Source: Fimbriimonadaceae bacterium (GTDB lineage Bacteria; Armatimonadota; Fimbriimonadia; Fimbriimonadales; Fimbriimonadaceae). From it: DNA of 64,000 nucleotides. The notes beneath the pieces were generated by a model, which saw only the letters and a program-made list of their open reading frames with translations, was not told the origin of the DNA and ran no database searches. The position numbers and the translations under genes are program-made. The DNA lies in assembly GCA_019638775.1 (NCBI GenBank), contig JAHBTD010000003.1, positions 434,001 through 498,000 on the forward strand, in the 5' to 3' direction. Each line of letters starts with the position of its first letter. Position 1 is the stretch's first letter. This document shows positions 54,489-64,000 of the stretch, piece after piece.

Positions 54489-55394
54489 TTGACAATGAAG
54501 AGGTCCTTCCAAGACCAGGTCCGAATCTACCGCCGACGCAGCATCGCCATGGCCTTCGTCGCGCCTTTTGTGGCGATGGGCGTCTTTACCAGCGTCGGCG
54601 TTTGGCTGCTAAAGGACTACTTTTGGGCGCTGAGCGCGCTCGGTCTTGTCATCGTGCTTGGCGTGGGAGCCCATGGATACTTCTATGCTGCCCCCGCCAT
54701 GCAGATTTCCCTCGCAAACGGCAAGTCCAGCCCTGAACAAGAGCGGAAACTCAGCAACCTACGCGACGAACTCAGGGTAGCCACCGGGAACACCAACCTC
54801 GGCGTCTTCCTGCTCGATAGCCCCGCCATCGACGCCTTTGCCCTCGGCGAACGGTACGGAATGCCCGCGATCGGCGTGACGGAGGGTGCGCTGGAGGCTT
54901 GTTCGCGCGACGAACTGATGTGTATGCTCGCCTTCGCCGCCGCGTCGCTGCAGATGCGCGACATCCGGTTCCTCGCCATGGTTTGGGCGCTGGCGATGCT
55001 GGGGCCTAATATGCTGCGGCTGTTCGCGGAAGGGTGGGGACAGCTTGTCAGCGACCTGGAGGCTTTCGTGCCTGCACTGGTGATGCTCCTCATTGCTGTC
55101 GTGCTGAGCATCTTCGGCTGGGTATGCGCAGGCTGGATTTATGGCCTGATCCTCTCCAAGCGCCAAAAGATGGCAGACGCCCTGGCGCTCCAACTCTCCC
55201 GACACCCGGAAGCATACATATCCGCAATGGAGAAAGCCGCGCGAAGACCCATCATTGGGATCGGTGGTGACGTCGCCCCGGTCGCCTTTGTTGGCAGCGT
55301 CAAGAACGGCGACATGCGACGCTCGGTAAGAAGAAGAATCAACACCATCGGGCGAATCTTCGGCGTGAGCAAAACGGTCGTTTGGGGCGGCTAA
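54489..55394 (+). CDS. M48/HtpX-like membrane protein lacking zinc ligands (pseudoprotease)
   Basis: 301 residues. Two N-terminal helices, then a domain that follows M48 step by step: LRDELRVATGNTNLGVFLLD, DAFALGERYGMPAIGVTEGA and CSRDELMCMLAFAAASLQMRD, two further helices, and SKRQKMADALALQLSRHPEA. In active M48 enzymes the third segment reads LAHExxHxxxRD and the last has E-x3-D. Here HExxH is F149-A-A-A-S153 and the later Glu is Lys, so all three zinc ligands and the catalytic Glu are gone. Function may be regulatory or scaffold. It lies 36 bp after the membrane-protein gene. Confidence 0.75.
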   Translation: MTMKRSFQDQVRIYRRRSIAMAFVAPFVAMGVFTSVGVWLLKDYFWALSALGLVIVLGVGAHGYFYAAPAMQISLANGKSSPEQERKLSNLRDELRVATGNTNLGVFLLDSPAIDAFALGERYGMPAIGVTEGALEACSRDELMCMLAFAAASLQMRDIRFLAMVWALAMLGPNMLRLFAEGWGQLVSDLEAFVPALVMLLIAVVLSIFGWVCAGWIYGLILSKRQKMADALALQLSRHPEAYISAMEKAARRPIIGIGGDVAPVAFVGSVKNGDMRRSVRRRINTIGRIFGVSKTVVWGG

Positions 55395-55509
55395 GACAGA
55401 TCAACACACCCTAAGAAAGAGGCGATCTCAATCCGTTTGAAACTCCATCCCTTAAGGGAGGGACAGTGAACAGAGTGAACCGAAGGCGGGTGGCGTGAGC
55501 AGTGATGGT
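55395..55509. other. Intergenic region between convergent genes
   Basis: Contains the short palindrome TCCCTTAAGGGA near 55448. No clear terminator. Confidence 0.4.
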
Positions 55510-55911
55510 TTAGCGCAGCTCAACCCGCCAGACCATCCTCAGCCCCGACCACACCTCCGAAACTGCGCAAACCTTATTGTCCACCAAGCCCATCGGCAAG
55601 CAAAGGTCGCGCAGGTCTTGTTCGGTGATGTCGGTCGGCACCTTGGAAGCCTTCTTCGGCCAGCAGATCCAGATCGACCCGTTTGGACGGATGGATTCCC
55701 CTAACGCGGCCATCGCAGATTCCATGTCCGCCTTCCAAAAAAAGAACGCGAGCACGATGTCACAGAATTGCCCAGGCTCATAAGTGGCAGGACTCAAGCC
55801 ATCCAGCCACTCCGCCAACCCATCGGGAGCATTCAGCGCCGTCACGACATGCTCGGGCTTGATGCCGAGCTTCTTGGGGAGCGGAGTGCCGGAGTAGCCA
55901 ACGGTGGACAT
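55510..55911 (-). CDS. DUF3052 family protein
   Basis: 133 residues. The N-terminus TVGYSGTPLPKKLGIKPEH and the segments WICWPKKASKVPTDITEQD and GLVDNKVCAVSEVWSGLRMV match the DUF3052 family of small single-domain proteins found in many bacteria. No catalytic role is known to me. A 7-bp repeat hairpin lies immediately upstream. Confidence 0.85.
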   Translation of the reverse strand: MSTVGYSGTPLPKKLGIKPEHVVTALNAPDGLAEWLDGLSPATYEPGQFCDIVLAFFFWKADMESAMAALGESIRPNGSIWICWPKKASKVPTDITEQDLRDLCLPMGLVDNKVCAVSEVWSGLRMVWRVELR

Positions 55912-55917
55912 AAAGGA

Positions 55918-55998
55918 AAATGATGAACGATGAGTTATGAATGATGAGTAAGAAGATTATCCCCATTCATCATTCATCGTTCCTAATTCATCCTTGAA
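55918..55998. repeat. Inverted pair of 7-bp repeat arrays, ATGATGA type
   Basis: The left arm has 7-bp units ATGATGA, ACGATGA, GTTATGA and ATGATGA. The right arm reads the same units on the other strand, starting CATTCATCATTCATCGTT. The right arm shares CATCGTTCCTAATTCATCC with the element at 59171-59236. Confidence 0.82.
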
Positions 55999-56001
55999 TC
56001 A

Positions 56002-56418
56002 TTACTCCCGCCTCTTCGCCATCTGCTTTCCAAACCATTTCTCATTCCCATCAGCCGTCAGCTCCGCCTCAAACTTTGCCACCAGGGCCTGCGCATCGCT
56101 CTCAAAGTGATAGCTCCCGTCGATATCCCCCTGCCAGATCGACTCGATCACCCACTCCGGGACAGGTAAGAAAATGATCCGCTCCGGCGCATCAAGCTTC
56201 ACCGTGACAATCGCCGAACCACCTTGCGGGTCGGGGTAGATGAATTCAAGGTAGATAGCCTGAGGCTCATAGCGGGTCGTGCCCATCTGCGGCAGGCCCT
56301 TCACCTTGGCATCGAGAAAGGTCTGCTCGTCAAATTCGCCCTCGGAAGGGGGAAGACCTTGCTTGAGCTGCTCAAAGATCATCAGCCTTTTCTCGGCAGC
56401 ATAGGCGTTCAATGGCAT
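56002..56418 (-). CDS. Conserved hypothetical protein
   Basis: 138 residues, soluble, with an alpha/beta pattern: an N-terminal helical segment (EKRLMIFEQLKQGLPPSEG), then IYLEFIYPDPQGGSAIVTVK and a tryptophan-containing helix (VPEWVIESIWQGDIDG). I do not recognise the family. The start is ATG 56418. The gene stands between two repeat elements. Confidence 0.6.
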   Translation of the reverse strand: MPLNAYAAEKRLMIFEQLKQGLPPSEGEFDEQTFLDAKVKGLPQMGTTRYEPQAIYLEFIYPDPQGGSAIVTVKLDAPERIIFLPVPEWVIESIWQGDIDGSYHFESDAQALVAKFEAELTADGNEKWFGKQMAKRRE

Positions 56419-56460
56419 AGCTTATTATGGATATTTTTTGAGCGCTGAGCTTTCACACTG

Positions 56461-56486
56461 CTGGAGGGTCACTGTCCTCAGTGACC
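56461..56486 (+). repeat. Hairpin repeat, GGTCACTG-TCCT-CAGTGACC type
   Basis: CTGGAG followed by an 8-bp stem and TCCT loop. The same 26-bp sequence occurs twice at 60524-60600. Confidence 0.85.
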
Positions 56487-56510
56487 GATCCCAATGACAA
56501 AGGAAAGTGC

Positions 56511-57806
56511 CTACCCCTTCACAACCGTAAAGTCCCCTTTACGCTTCCCAACAACAATCTTCCACCCCGTTTTTAACTTGAGCGTCCAGCCCGGCCCACT
56601 CACGGCACCGGAAGCAGGCGCCACCACCTTCGCCGACCGCCAATCCCCCGCAATCAAAACGCCATCGGTGACCTCAATCGTCCCCCATTCGTCAATGATC
56701 GTCGCCGTCGGATAATAGGTTCCATCCTCATCAAGCGGTACCAAATTCTGCGGATCAAAGGAGACTCGCATCTTCTCAAAAGGAAGAAGCAGAACCGGAC
56801 CCTCAATCATCCGCTTGCGGATCGCCGCGAGCTTCTCCAGCCTCGCCTTCTCCCGGTCTGTCTCGATCTGGAGCAGTTCGTCGTAGCCGTAGGGCTTTGC
56901 AAGCGCGATAGTCGCCGAATCCGATTGAAACGTCTTCAAATCATAAAGCTCAGCAAGCATCCCGGCAAGGCTCGACTGCGCAGTAAGAGTCTTCCGCCAC
57001 CGAATCTCGTCGTATAGCGCAGCTTCCCGAACGTTCAAAAGAAGCGCATAAGCCGGACCAGTCTTGTAAGCAAACCGCCGCGAATAGGTATCCAGTCCAA
57101 CAAAGTAATTCAACTGATTGCTCATCCACATCCGCGATTCCGGCTCCCAGCCCCCGCGCATCATGTAGCCCGTAAACTCCGCAAGCCCCTCGTTCAGCTC
57201 AAGCTGGTCCTCCTCGACCTTGGCTTTGGGGAACAGTCGGTACCGCATCTGACGGAACTCCAGCGCATTCTTCGCATACCGATCGCGATCCTTCGCCGTC
57301 CGTGCCAAAAGCGCCTCACTCAGCGCTTTGAGTTCAAGCTGAAGCCACAAACGGCCATCCTTGGTTTCCATCTGCGCATTTTGGGGCGACGCGCCAGGGA
57401 TGCCAAGCTCCGGCTGAATCCGGTGAAACAGCTCGTGGATCATCAGAGTCGCTCGCTCGGCGCGGTTGGAGGGCAAAGGCCACATCACCATCGTCCAACG
57501 GCTGCCCGCCCAATCGATCGCCGTGTTCGCAATCGCGATCTGATCCGACAGCTTGCCCAAAAAAACCTCGGCCTGCTCCGAAAACTCACCTTCCGGCGGC
57601 CTTTGATTTGTCACGTAAGTTCGGGTGTCCGCATGAACAAAGATCATCGGCCCATAAAGGGGTTTGCCCCAAAGCTGCGCGTCGTCGTCATCGGAAATCC
57701 ACTTGGCTTCCTGAAAATATCGCTTCGCCGTCGGGATATCAATTGGACCCTGAATGGGATTCAGCGGCAGCAATGTCAATGCTATAAGTGGCGCAATACA
57801 GATCAC
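56511..57806 (-). CDS. Secreted zinc metallopeptidase-like protein (HExxH)
   Basis: 431 residues. The N-terminal hydrophobic stretch (MICIAPLIALTLLPLNP) looks like a signal peptide. MIHELFHRIQ (H124, E125, H128) is followed 78 residues later by NEGLAEFTGYM (E206), the spacing and motif of gluzincin-type peptidases. The region between is helical (RLWLQLELKALSEALL). The C-terminal 110 residues are beta-rich. The peptidase family is not recognised. It shares no operon with the AraC gene, which ends 67 bp upstream on the same strand. Confidence 0.75.
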   Translation of the reverse strand: MICIAPLIALTLLPLNPIQGPIDIPTAKRYFQEAKWISDDDDAQLWGKPLYGPMIFVHADTRTYVTNQRPPEGEFSEQAEVFLGKLSDQIAIANTAIDWAGSRWTMVMWPLPSNRAERATLMIHELFHRIQPELGIPGASPQNAQMETKDGRLWLQLELKALSEALLARTAKDRDRYAKNALEFRQMRYRLFPKAKVEEDQLELNEGLAEFTGYMMRGGWEPESRMWMSNQLNYFVGLDTYSRRFAYKTGPAYALLLNVREAALYDEIRWRKTLTAQSSLAGMLAELYDLKTFQSDSATIALAKPYGYDELLQIETDREKARLEKLAAIRKRMIEGPVLLLPFEKMRVSFDPQNLVPLDEDGTYYPTATIIDEWGTIEVTDGVLIAGDWRSAKVVAPASGAVSGPGWTLKLKTGWKIVVGKRKGDFTVVKG

Positions 57807-57873
57807 ACTCGAATTCTATTGCAGACCGCCGAGGCAAGCTTGTATTGCGCCTGCAATATGGACGCGCTTTGCG

Positions 57874-58695
57874 TTATTTCATCAATCGCCGGTACTTCGA
57901 CGGGGCGATCCCGTAAGCCTTGACGAATTCACGAGAGAAGTGCGCTTGGTCATAGAAGCCAAGGTCCACGGCAATCTCGGCAATGAGCGCATCGGTCGCC
58001 CCAAGCCTCTTCTTTGCCTCTTCAAGCTTGAGCCACCGTGCATATTCCCCCACCGAACAACCGTGAATCTTGCGGAAGGTCCGGGCAAGGTGCGCCTCAT
58101 GGACCCCAACCTCCGCAGCGATCTTGCTCAAAGAAAACGTCTGTTCGGGGCTGTCATGAAGCAGGCCCATGATTCGGCGCATCCATTCCGGTTCGGCCTG
58201 ATACTCCTTGCGTAAGGTGCGTTCGGCATGGGTGAGAAGACTAAGCGTTAGCGAGGCCAGCGCCAGCAGGGATGCCGGATCGGAAGTTCGAAACTCGGCA
58301 TAGATGCGCTCAATAAGGCGGCAGGTGGTCGGGTCGTTCAAGACGGTGGCCATCTCTAAAACCTCCACCGCGCCACCTAGCCGCTTATGAAAGTCAGGAG
58401 AGAATTCGACACTCAGCGTATGCGCACCTTCCGGACCGATCTCGTCGGAATGGGCCTGTCCTGCCGGAACGATGAGTAATGAACCAGGAACGCAGGTCAG
58501 CACCTTGCCCGGATAAGTCTCGATAAACTGCCCGCTGATGAGGCAGGTGATGTGCGAAAGCACATGCTCATGTTGGGGGATGTGCATCGCCCCGGTGAAG
58601 TGGTTTTCCGTGATCGTGAATTCAAGCGATTGTCGCCGGCGTATCGATTCGCCGAAGTATTCGCCCAATCCCAGCTTTTGACTCACACACGCCAT
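57874..58695 (-). CDS. AraC-family transcriptional regulator
   Basis: 273 residues. The N-terminal half is a cupin-like sensor (HIPQHEHVLSHITCLISGQF, then GSLLIVPAGQAHSDEIG). The C-terminal half has two helix-turn-helix motifs (LSKIAAEVGVHEAHLARTFR and IAEIAVDLGFYDQAHFSREF) ending in YGIAPSKYRRL. Inducer and targets are unknown. It may regulate the metallopeptidase gene downstream. Confidence 0.92.
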   Translation of the reverse strand: MACVSQKLGLGEYFGESIRRRQSLEFTITENHFTGAMHIPQHEHVLSHITCLISGQFIETYPGKVLTCVPGSLLIVPAGQAHSDEIGPEGAHTLSVEFSPDFHKRLGGAVEVLEMATVLNDPTTCRLIERIYAEFRTSDPASLLALASLTLSLLTHAERTLRKEYQAEPEWMRRIMGLLHDSPEQTFSLSKIAAEVGVHEAHLARTFRKIHGCSVGEYARWLKLEEAKKRLGATDALIAEIAVDLGFYDQAHFSREFVKAYGIAPSKYRRLMK

Positions 58696-58819
58696 TTTAA
58701 TCTTCCTACTGCATTCTCTTTGCCAGGGACTTCCCGAGCGTCAAAGATTGTCAGATAGTTCGCCCGTCGAGGCCCGCCAAACAGCTCGTGGCTATCCGTG
58801 CGAAGGGTAAAATAGACGC

Positions 58820-59158
58820 ATGAGCAAGGTGGTAGAAGGCGACAAAGTCCGTATCGTGACACGGGCCGTCACAGAAGAGGACCGAAAGTCAAACCGCTAT
58901 TACGACCATATGGGCGGGCTGACCGGAACTGTGCAAAACGTTTACGGCGCCGACGAGGTGGCCGTGATGGTCGATCTTGACTCCTTGAGCGAAGTTTCGC
59001 GAAACGTCCACACCGTCGCAAACGAGCGGATGAGAGAAAAATTCCTCGGCTCCGTTTCCGAAGAGCAGAAGAAACTGCTCACCGATGAAGAACTCAACTT
59101 CATGGCCCACTACATGCTCCTCGTCCGCCAAGCGGATTTGGAGAAGCTCGGAAAATGA
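58820..59158 (+). CDS. Small SH3/KOW-like protein
   Basis: 112 residues with a beta-rich N-terminal domain (VVEGDKVRIVTRAV, GGLTGTVQNVYGADEVAVMV), in the style of KOW or ribosomal L21e-like folds, then a helical C-terminus (EEQKKLLTDEELNFMAHYML). No signal peptide. Not recognised beyond the fold guess. It reads towards tyrS. Confidence 0.65.
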   Translation: MSKVVEGDKVRIVTRAVTEEDRKSNRYYDHMGGLTGTVQNVYGADEVAVMVDLDSLSEVSRNVHTVANERMREKFLGSVSEEQKKLLTDEELNFMAHYMLLVRQADLEKLGK

Positions 59159-59170
59159 GAAACGAGGAAA

Positions 59171-59236
59171 GATGAATGATGAACGATGAAGTTGGCCAAG
59201 GTTCCCTATTCATCACTCATCGTTCCTAATTCATCC
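59171..59236. repeat. Inverted pair of 7-bp repeat arrays, ATGATGA type
   Basis: ATGAATGATGAACGATGAA, an interval of 20 bp, then the inverted arm ending CATCGTTCCTAATTCATCC, the same as in the element at 55918-55998. It sits in the leader of tyrS. Confidence 0.8.
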
Positions 59237-59274
59237 TTTCCTGCGTTCAGCGCCCCGGTAAACTCCCCCCTTCC

Positions 59275-60471
59275 ATGACCATCGACGAACAGTTGGCGAT
59301 CCTGCGCAGAGCGACGATTGAAATCATCTCCGAAGCCGAGCTCATCGACAAGCTCAAAAGCGGACGCCCCCTGCGTATCAAGCTAGGCGTCGATCCCACC
59401 GCTCGTGACGTCACGCTCGGTTGGGCTGTTGTCCTTCGCAAACTCCGCGATTTTCAAAGGCTAGGTCATCAAGCCGTTCTTGTGATTGGCGACTTCACCG
59501 CCATGATCGGCGATCCCAGCGGCAAAAGCAAAACCCGCAAACAGCTCACGCCCGAAGAGGTCGCCCAAAACGTTGAGGCCGTCAAGAAGCAGTTTGGAAA
59601 GATTCTCGACATCGACAAGACCGAGATCCGCCCCAACAGCGAATGGCTTGGCAAAATGAACTTCGAAGACGTGCTGCGGCTGTGCGCGAAGACAACCATC
59701 GCCCGCATCATGGAGCGCGACGATTTCAGCAAGCGTTGGGAAGCGCATCAGGCCATCGGCATGCACGAGCTGATGTATCCGCTCCTGCAAGGGACGGATT
59801 CGGTCGCGCTGGAAGCTGATGTCGAGCTCGGGGGGAACGACCAGAAGTTCAACAACCTCATGGGTCGGCAGCTCCAGGAAGCCAACGGACAGGCTCCCCA
59901 AGTCGTCGTTCTTTCGCCACTCTTGGTTGGCACGGACGGCAAAGAGAAAATGTCGCAGTCGCTCGGCAACTATGTGAGCATCATCGACACGCCGAACGAC
60001 ATGTTCGGCAAAACGATGTCGATCCCAGATGAGCTGATCGAGAACTGGTTTGAACTCTGCACCGACGTGCCGATGCCCGAGGTAAAGGAACTGCTTGCAC
60101 CCGGCAAGAACCCACGCGATGCCAAGGTCCGACTGGCGAAAGAGATCGTCGCGCTTTACCATTCAACAGAAGCCGCCGACGAAGCCGAGAACTACTTCAT
60201 CGAAACCTTCAGCAAGCGTCAGCAACCCGTGGAGGCTGAGGAGGCCGCCATCCCGCAAGAGCTGATCGTTGAGGGCCTCGTCCCATTGGCGAACCTGATC
60301 GGGGCGCTTGAAATGGCAAAGTCGAACGGCGCTGCCCGTGACCTTATCAAAGCCGGAGCCGTCGCCCTCGATGGCGAAAAGGTAAGCGACCCCTTCATCA
60401 AGCTCGCCCCAAACGACCTGAAAGGAAAGGTCTTAAAGGTCGGCAAGCACCAGTTCCGAAAGCTCGTCTAG
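59275..60471 (+). CDS. tyrS: Tyrosyl-tRNA synthetase (TyrRS-2/TyrZ-like)
   Basis: 398 residues. The catalytic domain has LGVDPTARDVTLGWAVVLRK, GDFTAMIGDPSGKSKTR, LEADVELGGNDQKFN and the KMSKS-type GKEKMSQSLGN. The C-terminal S4-like domain ends KGKVLKVGKHQFRKLV. The HIGH signature is TLGW (T47-L-G-W50), so neither His is present, unlike HLGH of most relatives. The start ATG has no Shine-Dalgarno and follows the 7-bp repeat hairpin. Confidence 0.93.
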   Translation: MTIDEQLAILRRATIEIISEAELIDKLKSGRPLRIKLGVDPTARDVTLGWAVVLRKLRDFQRLGHQAVLVIGDFTAMIGDPSGKSKTRKQLTPEEVAQNVEAVKKQFGKILDIDKTEIRPNSEWLGKMNFEDVLRLCAKTTIARIMERDDFSKRWEAHQAIGMHELMYPLLQGTDSVALEADVELGGNDQKFNNLMGRQLQEANGQAPQVVVLSPLLVGTDGKEKMSQSLGNYVSIIDTPNDMFGKTMSIPDELIENWFELCTDVPMPEVKELLAPGKNPRDAKVRLAKEIVALYHSTEAADEAENYFIETFSKRQQPVEAEEAAIPQELIVEGLVPLANLIGALEMAKSNGAARDLIKAGAVALDGEKVSDPFIKLAPNDLKGKVLKVGKHQFRKLV

Positions 60472-60506
60472 TTGGGAGTGCGGAACTTCAGAGTGTGTTG
60501 CTTTCG

Positions 60507-60641
60507 CCAGACGTAACCACCCACTGGAGGGTCACTGTCCTCAGTGACCACTCTTGGCCAGACGTGGTCACCCACTGGAGGGTCACTGTCCTCAGTGACC
60601 GCTCTTGGACTCTTGGACATTGAGGACAATGTCCCTCCAGC
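60507..60641. repeat. 51-bp tandem duplication with hairpin units plus diverged inverted copy
   Basis: Two 51-bp units (60507 and 60558) each carry the GGTCACTG-TCCT-CAGTGACC hairpin. A third, inverted copy (about 60615-60641) has GGACATTG-TCCT-CAATGTCC, with two compensated stem changes. Located after tyrS. Confidence 0.85.
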
Positions 60642-60799
60642 CTCGAAACAACTCACACTTCCATCTATAGAAACCCACCCACCGGACACCAGTGCTCCCC
60701 TCCCCGTAAAATCCCCATCTTTTTATTGTAGAAATGTTGCATTAAAGCCAACAATTACAATAACATTGCAATAGATAAATTCATGCAGGTGTCTCAGCT
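60642..60799. other. AT-rich leader of the pseudopilin gene
   Basis: About 60% of the last 80 bp is A or T. No promoter was assigned with confidence. Confidence 0.4.
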
Positions 60800-61456
60800 A
60801 TGAAGAAAAACGGATTTACCCTTATCGAACTCCTTGTCGTCATCGCGATCATCGCCATTCTTGCCGCGATTCTCTTCCCGGTTTTTGCTTCGGCAAAGCT
60901 CGCCGCCAAGAAAACAGCTGACATGAGCAACGTCCGCCAGATCGGTATGGCGATCCAGATGTACGCCAATGACAACGACGACCTCTCCCTCTACAAGGAC
61001 GAGACCATCGACTACGAGTGGTATTTGCCTCTCTACACCTATGTAAAGAATCCGACGATTTTCCGCACTCCCGCCTATAAAGCCCTGCCTTCGGAGCCGC
61101 CAACCGACTACCTCATCAATGGCGTGATGGCCCACAGTGCGAGCCTCACCCAATTCAGCGACCCTTCTGGGCAGATCATCATCGCCCTGCGAAGGCAAGA
61201 GGTTGAAGACACGGACTACCATCCTTGGCCCGGCGATTACACAAGCTGGGACGACCCGAACGCCTACGAATTCGATGAAGGAAGCGGAGTTGAAAACTGG
61301 TTCGACAAACGAATCTTCCACGATGCGTTCAGCAAAGGTTCAAACTTCGCCTTCATCGACGGCCACGCGAAATTCCTCCGATGGGAGCTCACTTACAATA
61401 ACCGCCCCTATCCAGGCATGCACAACGTAGACCGGATCGTTGGAATTCGGGAGTAG
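60800..61456 (+). CDS. Type II secretion/type IV pilin-like protein
   Basis: 218 residues. The type III signal [20 protein letters not shown] has the prepilin peptidase site G|F and Glu at +5, followed by [17 protein letters not shown]. The remainder is short on known motifs, with [12 protein letters not shown] near the C-terminus, the x-DGH-x segment typical of planctomycete/armatimonadete pseudopilins of the DUF1559 type. These proteins are exported and assembled at the envelope. No other pilus gene is nearby. Confidence 0.9.
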   Translation: MKKNGFTLIELLVVIAIIAILAAILFPVFASAKLAAKKTADMSNVRQIGMAIQMYANDNDDLSLYKDETIDYEWYLPLYTYVKNPTIFRTPAYKALPSEPPTDYLINGVMAHSASLTQFSDPSGQIIIALRRQEVEDTDYHPWPGDYTSWDDPNAYEFDEGSGVENWFDKRIFHDAFSKGSNFAFIDGHAKFLRWELTYNNRPYPGMHNVDRIVGIRE

Positions 61457-61486
61457 ATTGGAAAGCTATCGGCTTCGATCTCCGAT

Positions 61487-61521
61487 AGCCGATAGCCGAT
61501 AGCCGATAGCTGATCGCTGAT
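61487..61521. repeat. 7-bp tandem repeat array, AGCCGAT type
   Basis: AGCCGAT three times, AGCTGAT, CGCTGAT. An inverted GCTATCGG precedes it at 61465. It sits between the convergent pseudopilin and enolase genes and repeats the 27500 array. Confidence 0.85.
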
Positions 61522-61532
61522 GTCCGTGGTTC

Positions 61533-62864
<1,332 letters not shown>

Positions 62865-62939
62865 TCAGGGCTCGCGTCCCAATTGACCAGGACCGATCCA
62901 AAGTACACTTATGGGGCTGGCGCAGAGCCGCACGGCAAG

Positions 62940-64000
62940 GTGAGGGATCCGTTGAAAGTACCGTTTTACGATATCAAAGCTCAGTACGACGAACTTCAAG
63001 CTCCGATGGACGCAGCCGTCCATGAGGTCATTTCGACCGGCGCTTACGTGATGGGGAAGTACCATAACGCGCTCGAAAAAGAGCTTGCCGAATACCACGG
63101 CTGCAAGCACGGAATCGCCGTCAACTCCGGTACGGACGCCCTCCGCATCATGATGGACGCAGTCGGGATTGGAGCGGGCGATGAAGTGATCACCACCGCT
63201 TTCACTTTCGTGGCGAGCGTCGAAACGATCATGCAAACGGGAGCCACGCCCGTGTTTATCGACATCGATCCCGCGACATTCCAGATGGACCCCAACCTCA
63301 TCGAAGCCGCCATCACCCCGCACACCAAGGCCATTCTCCCGATTCACCTCTTTGGACAGCTTGCCGACATCCGCCGAATCAAGGAGATCGCCGACAAGCA
63401 TAACTTGATCCTCCTCGAAGACGCCGCCCAGGCGCTGGGATCGCACAACAACGGGGAATACGCCGGACAATTTGGTGTCGCCGCTGGATTCAGTTTTTAT
63501 GTGACGAAGAACCTTGGTGCAGCTGGCGACGGCGGTCTGATCATGACCAACGATGATGCCATCGCCGAGCGAAGCAAGTCGATGCGTGTGCACGGCATGG
63601 GTCGCGAACGCTACTACTACGATCACCTCGGATACACAAGCCGCCTCGCCGAGGTTCAGGCCGCCGTGCTCCACGTCAAGTTCACAAAGTTCGAGGAGTG
63701 GAATTCGCGCCGTCTCGAACTGGCCAAGACCTATTTCGAGATTCTTGAGGGCAGTTCGGTCGTGCTCCCGGCTCTCCTCTCCGGAAACAATACGACATGG
63801 CATCAGTTCACCATTCGATCATCCCGGCGTGATGAGCTTCAAGAGTTCTTAAAGCAGCGAGAAGTGGGTTCGATGATCTACTATCCTGTGCCTATTCACT
63901 TCCACGAACCGTACGCTCATCTCGCGAATGGCAAAGGTAGCCTCCCGATCACGGAGCAGGTTTCCGAGGAGTGCTTAAGCCTTCCGATCCATCAGCACAT
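62940..64000 (+). CDS. DegT/DnrJ/EryC1-type aminotransferase (C-terminus beyond window edge)
   Basis: At least 350 residues in an open frame to the right edge. PLP features are AVNSGTDALRIMM, TTAFTFVASVETIM, LILLEDAAQALGSHNNGEYAG and the Schiff-base Lys in SFYVTKNLGAAGDGG, then TSRLAEVQAAVLHVK and YYPVPIHFHEPY. The family aminates UDP- or dTDP-keto-sugars for LPS, teichuronic-type or antibiotic glycans. The start is GTG 62940 or TTG 62952; TTG has GAGG 6 nt upstream and gives MKVPFYDI. With ManC it points to surface polysaccharide. Confidence 0.92.
   Translation, partial: MRDPLKVPFYDIKAQYDELQAPMDAAVHEVISTGAYVMGKYHNALEKELAEYHGCKHGIAVNSGTDALRIMMDAVGIGAGDEVITTAFTFVASVETIMQTGATPVFIDIDPATFQMDPNLIEAAITPHTKAILPIHLFGQLADIRRIKEIADKHNLILLEDAAQALGSHNNGEYAGQFGVAAGFSFYVTKNLGAAGDGGLIMTNDDAIAERSKSMRVHGMGRERYYYDHLGYTSRLAEVQAAVLHVKFTKFEEWNSRRLELAKTYFEILEGSSVVLPALLSGNNTTWHQFTIRSSRRDELQEFLKQREVGSMIYYPVPIHFHEPYAHLANGKGSLPITEQVSEECLSLPIHQH

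Overview
The window looks like a chromosomal segment of a Gram-negative-type (diderm) bacterium, most likely an armatimonadete close to Fimbriimonadia. This is inferred from the general character of the complete 16S rRNA gene (about 51826-53336) and the gene content; I could not run a phylogeny. An LptF/G-type permease coupled to an LptD-like protein, ManC, a sugar aminotransferase and a flagellin fit a motile diderm with LPS-like surface glycans. No transposase, integrase, phage gene or CRISPR array was seen. Nearly all genes look like core or lineage-specific chromosomal genes.

Layout. 1-3.2 kb (minus): ANTAR response regulator, HIT protein, family-4 uracil-DNA glycosylase and a fused NanE/ROK kinase cut by the left edge. 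3.3-7.7 kb (plus): unknown protein, fumarylacetoacetase and a lone NuoG. 7.8-10.3 kb (minus): three paralogous lipoproteins and ManC. 10.3-20.5 kb (plus): endonuclease III, GlnE, PlsY, a zinc-ribbon membrane protein, LptF/G, LptD and a secreted subtilase. 20.5-29.3 kb: ABC-2 permease, ArnT-like membrane protein, aldo/keto reductase, ACT protein plus aspartokinase, universal stress protein, CoaD and a Tat-exported class V aminotransferase. 29.5-38.4 kb: ABC permease with a very large insertion, flagellin, an RtcA-like protein lacking the catalytic His, a Cys-rich membrane protein, EF-P, two small membrane proteins and an MFS exporter. 38.5-41.3 kb: a small unknown gene behind a c-di-AMP (ydaO-yuaA) riboswitch, NamZ-type muramidase and a DUF4434 protein. 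41.3-50.4 kb: diguanylate cyclase, secreted protein, iodotyrosine-deiodinase-like nitroreductase, Gly-rich protein, GNAT, tmRNA, large secreted protein, receiver protein and rhomboid. 50.5-55.9 kb: ArsR-SRPBCC fusion, the solitary 16S unit, a membrane protein, an M48-like pseudoprotease and a DUF3052 protein. 56-64 kb: small protein, HExxH metallopeptidase, AraC regulator, TyrRS, pseudopilin, enolase and a DegT aminotransferase cut by the right edge.

The intergenic spaces carry several families of short degenerate tandem repeats: 7-bp units with a GAT core, 11-bp-period arrays, and a hairpin element with compensatory changes. These recur at many gene ends and are the most striking non-coding feature after the riboswitch, the tmRNA and the stand-alone 16S unit. 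Several proteins keep a family fold but lack catalytic residues (M48-like, RtcA-like) or have a changed signature (TyrRS HIGH motif).
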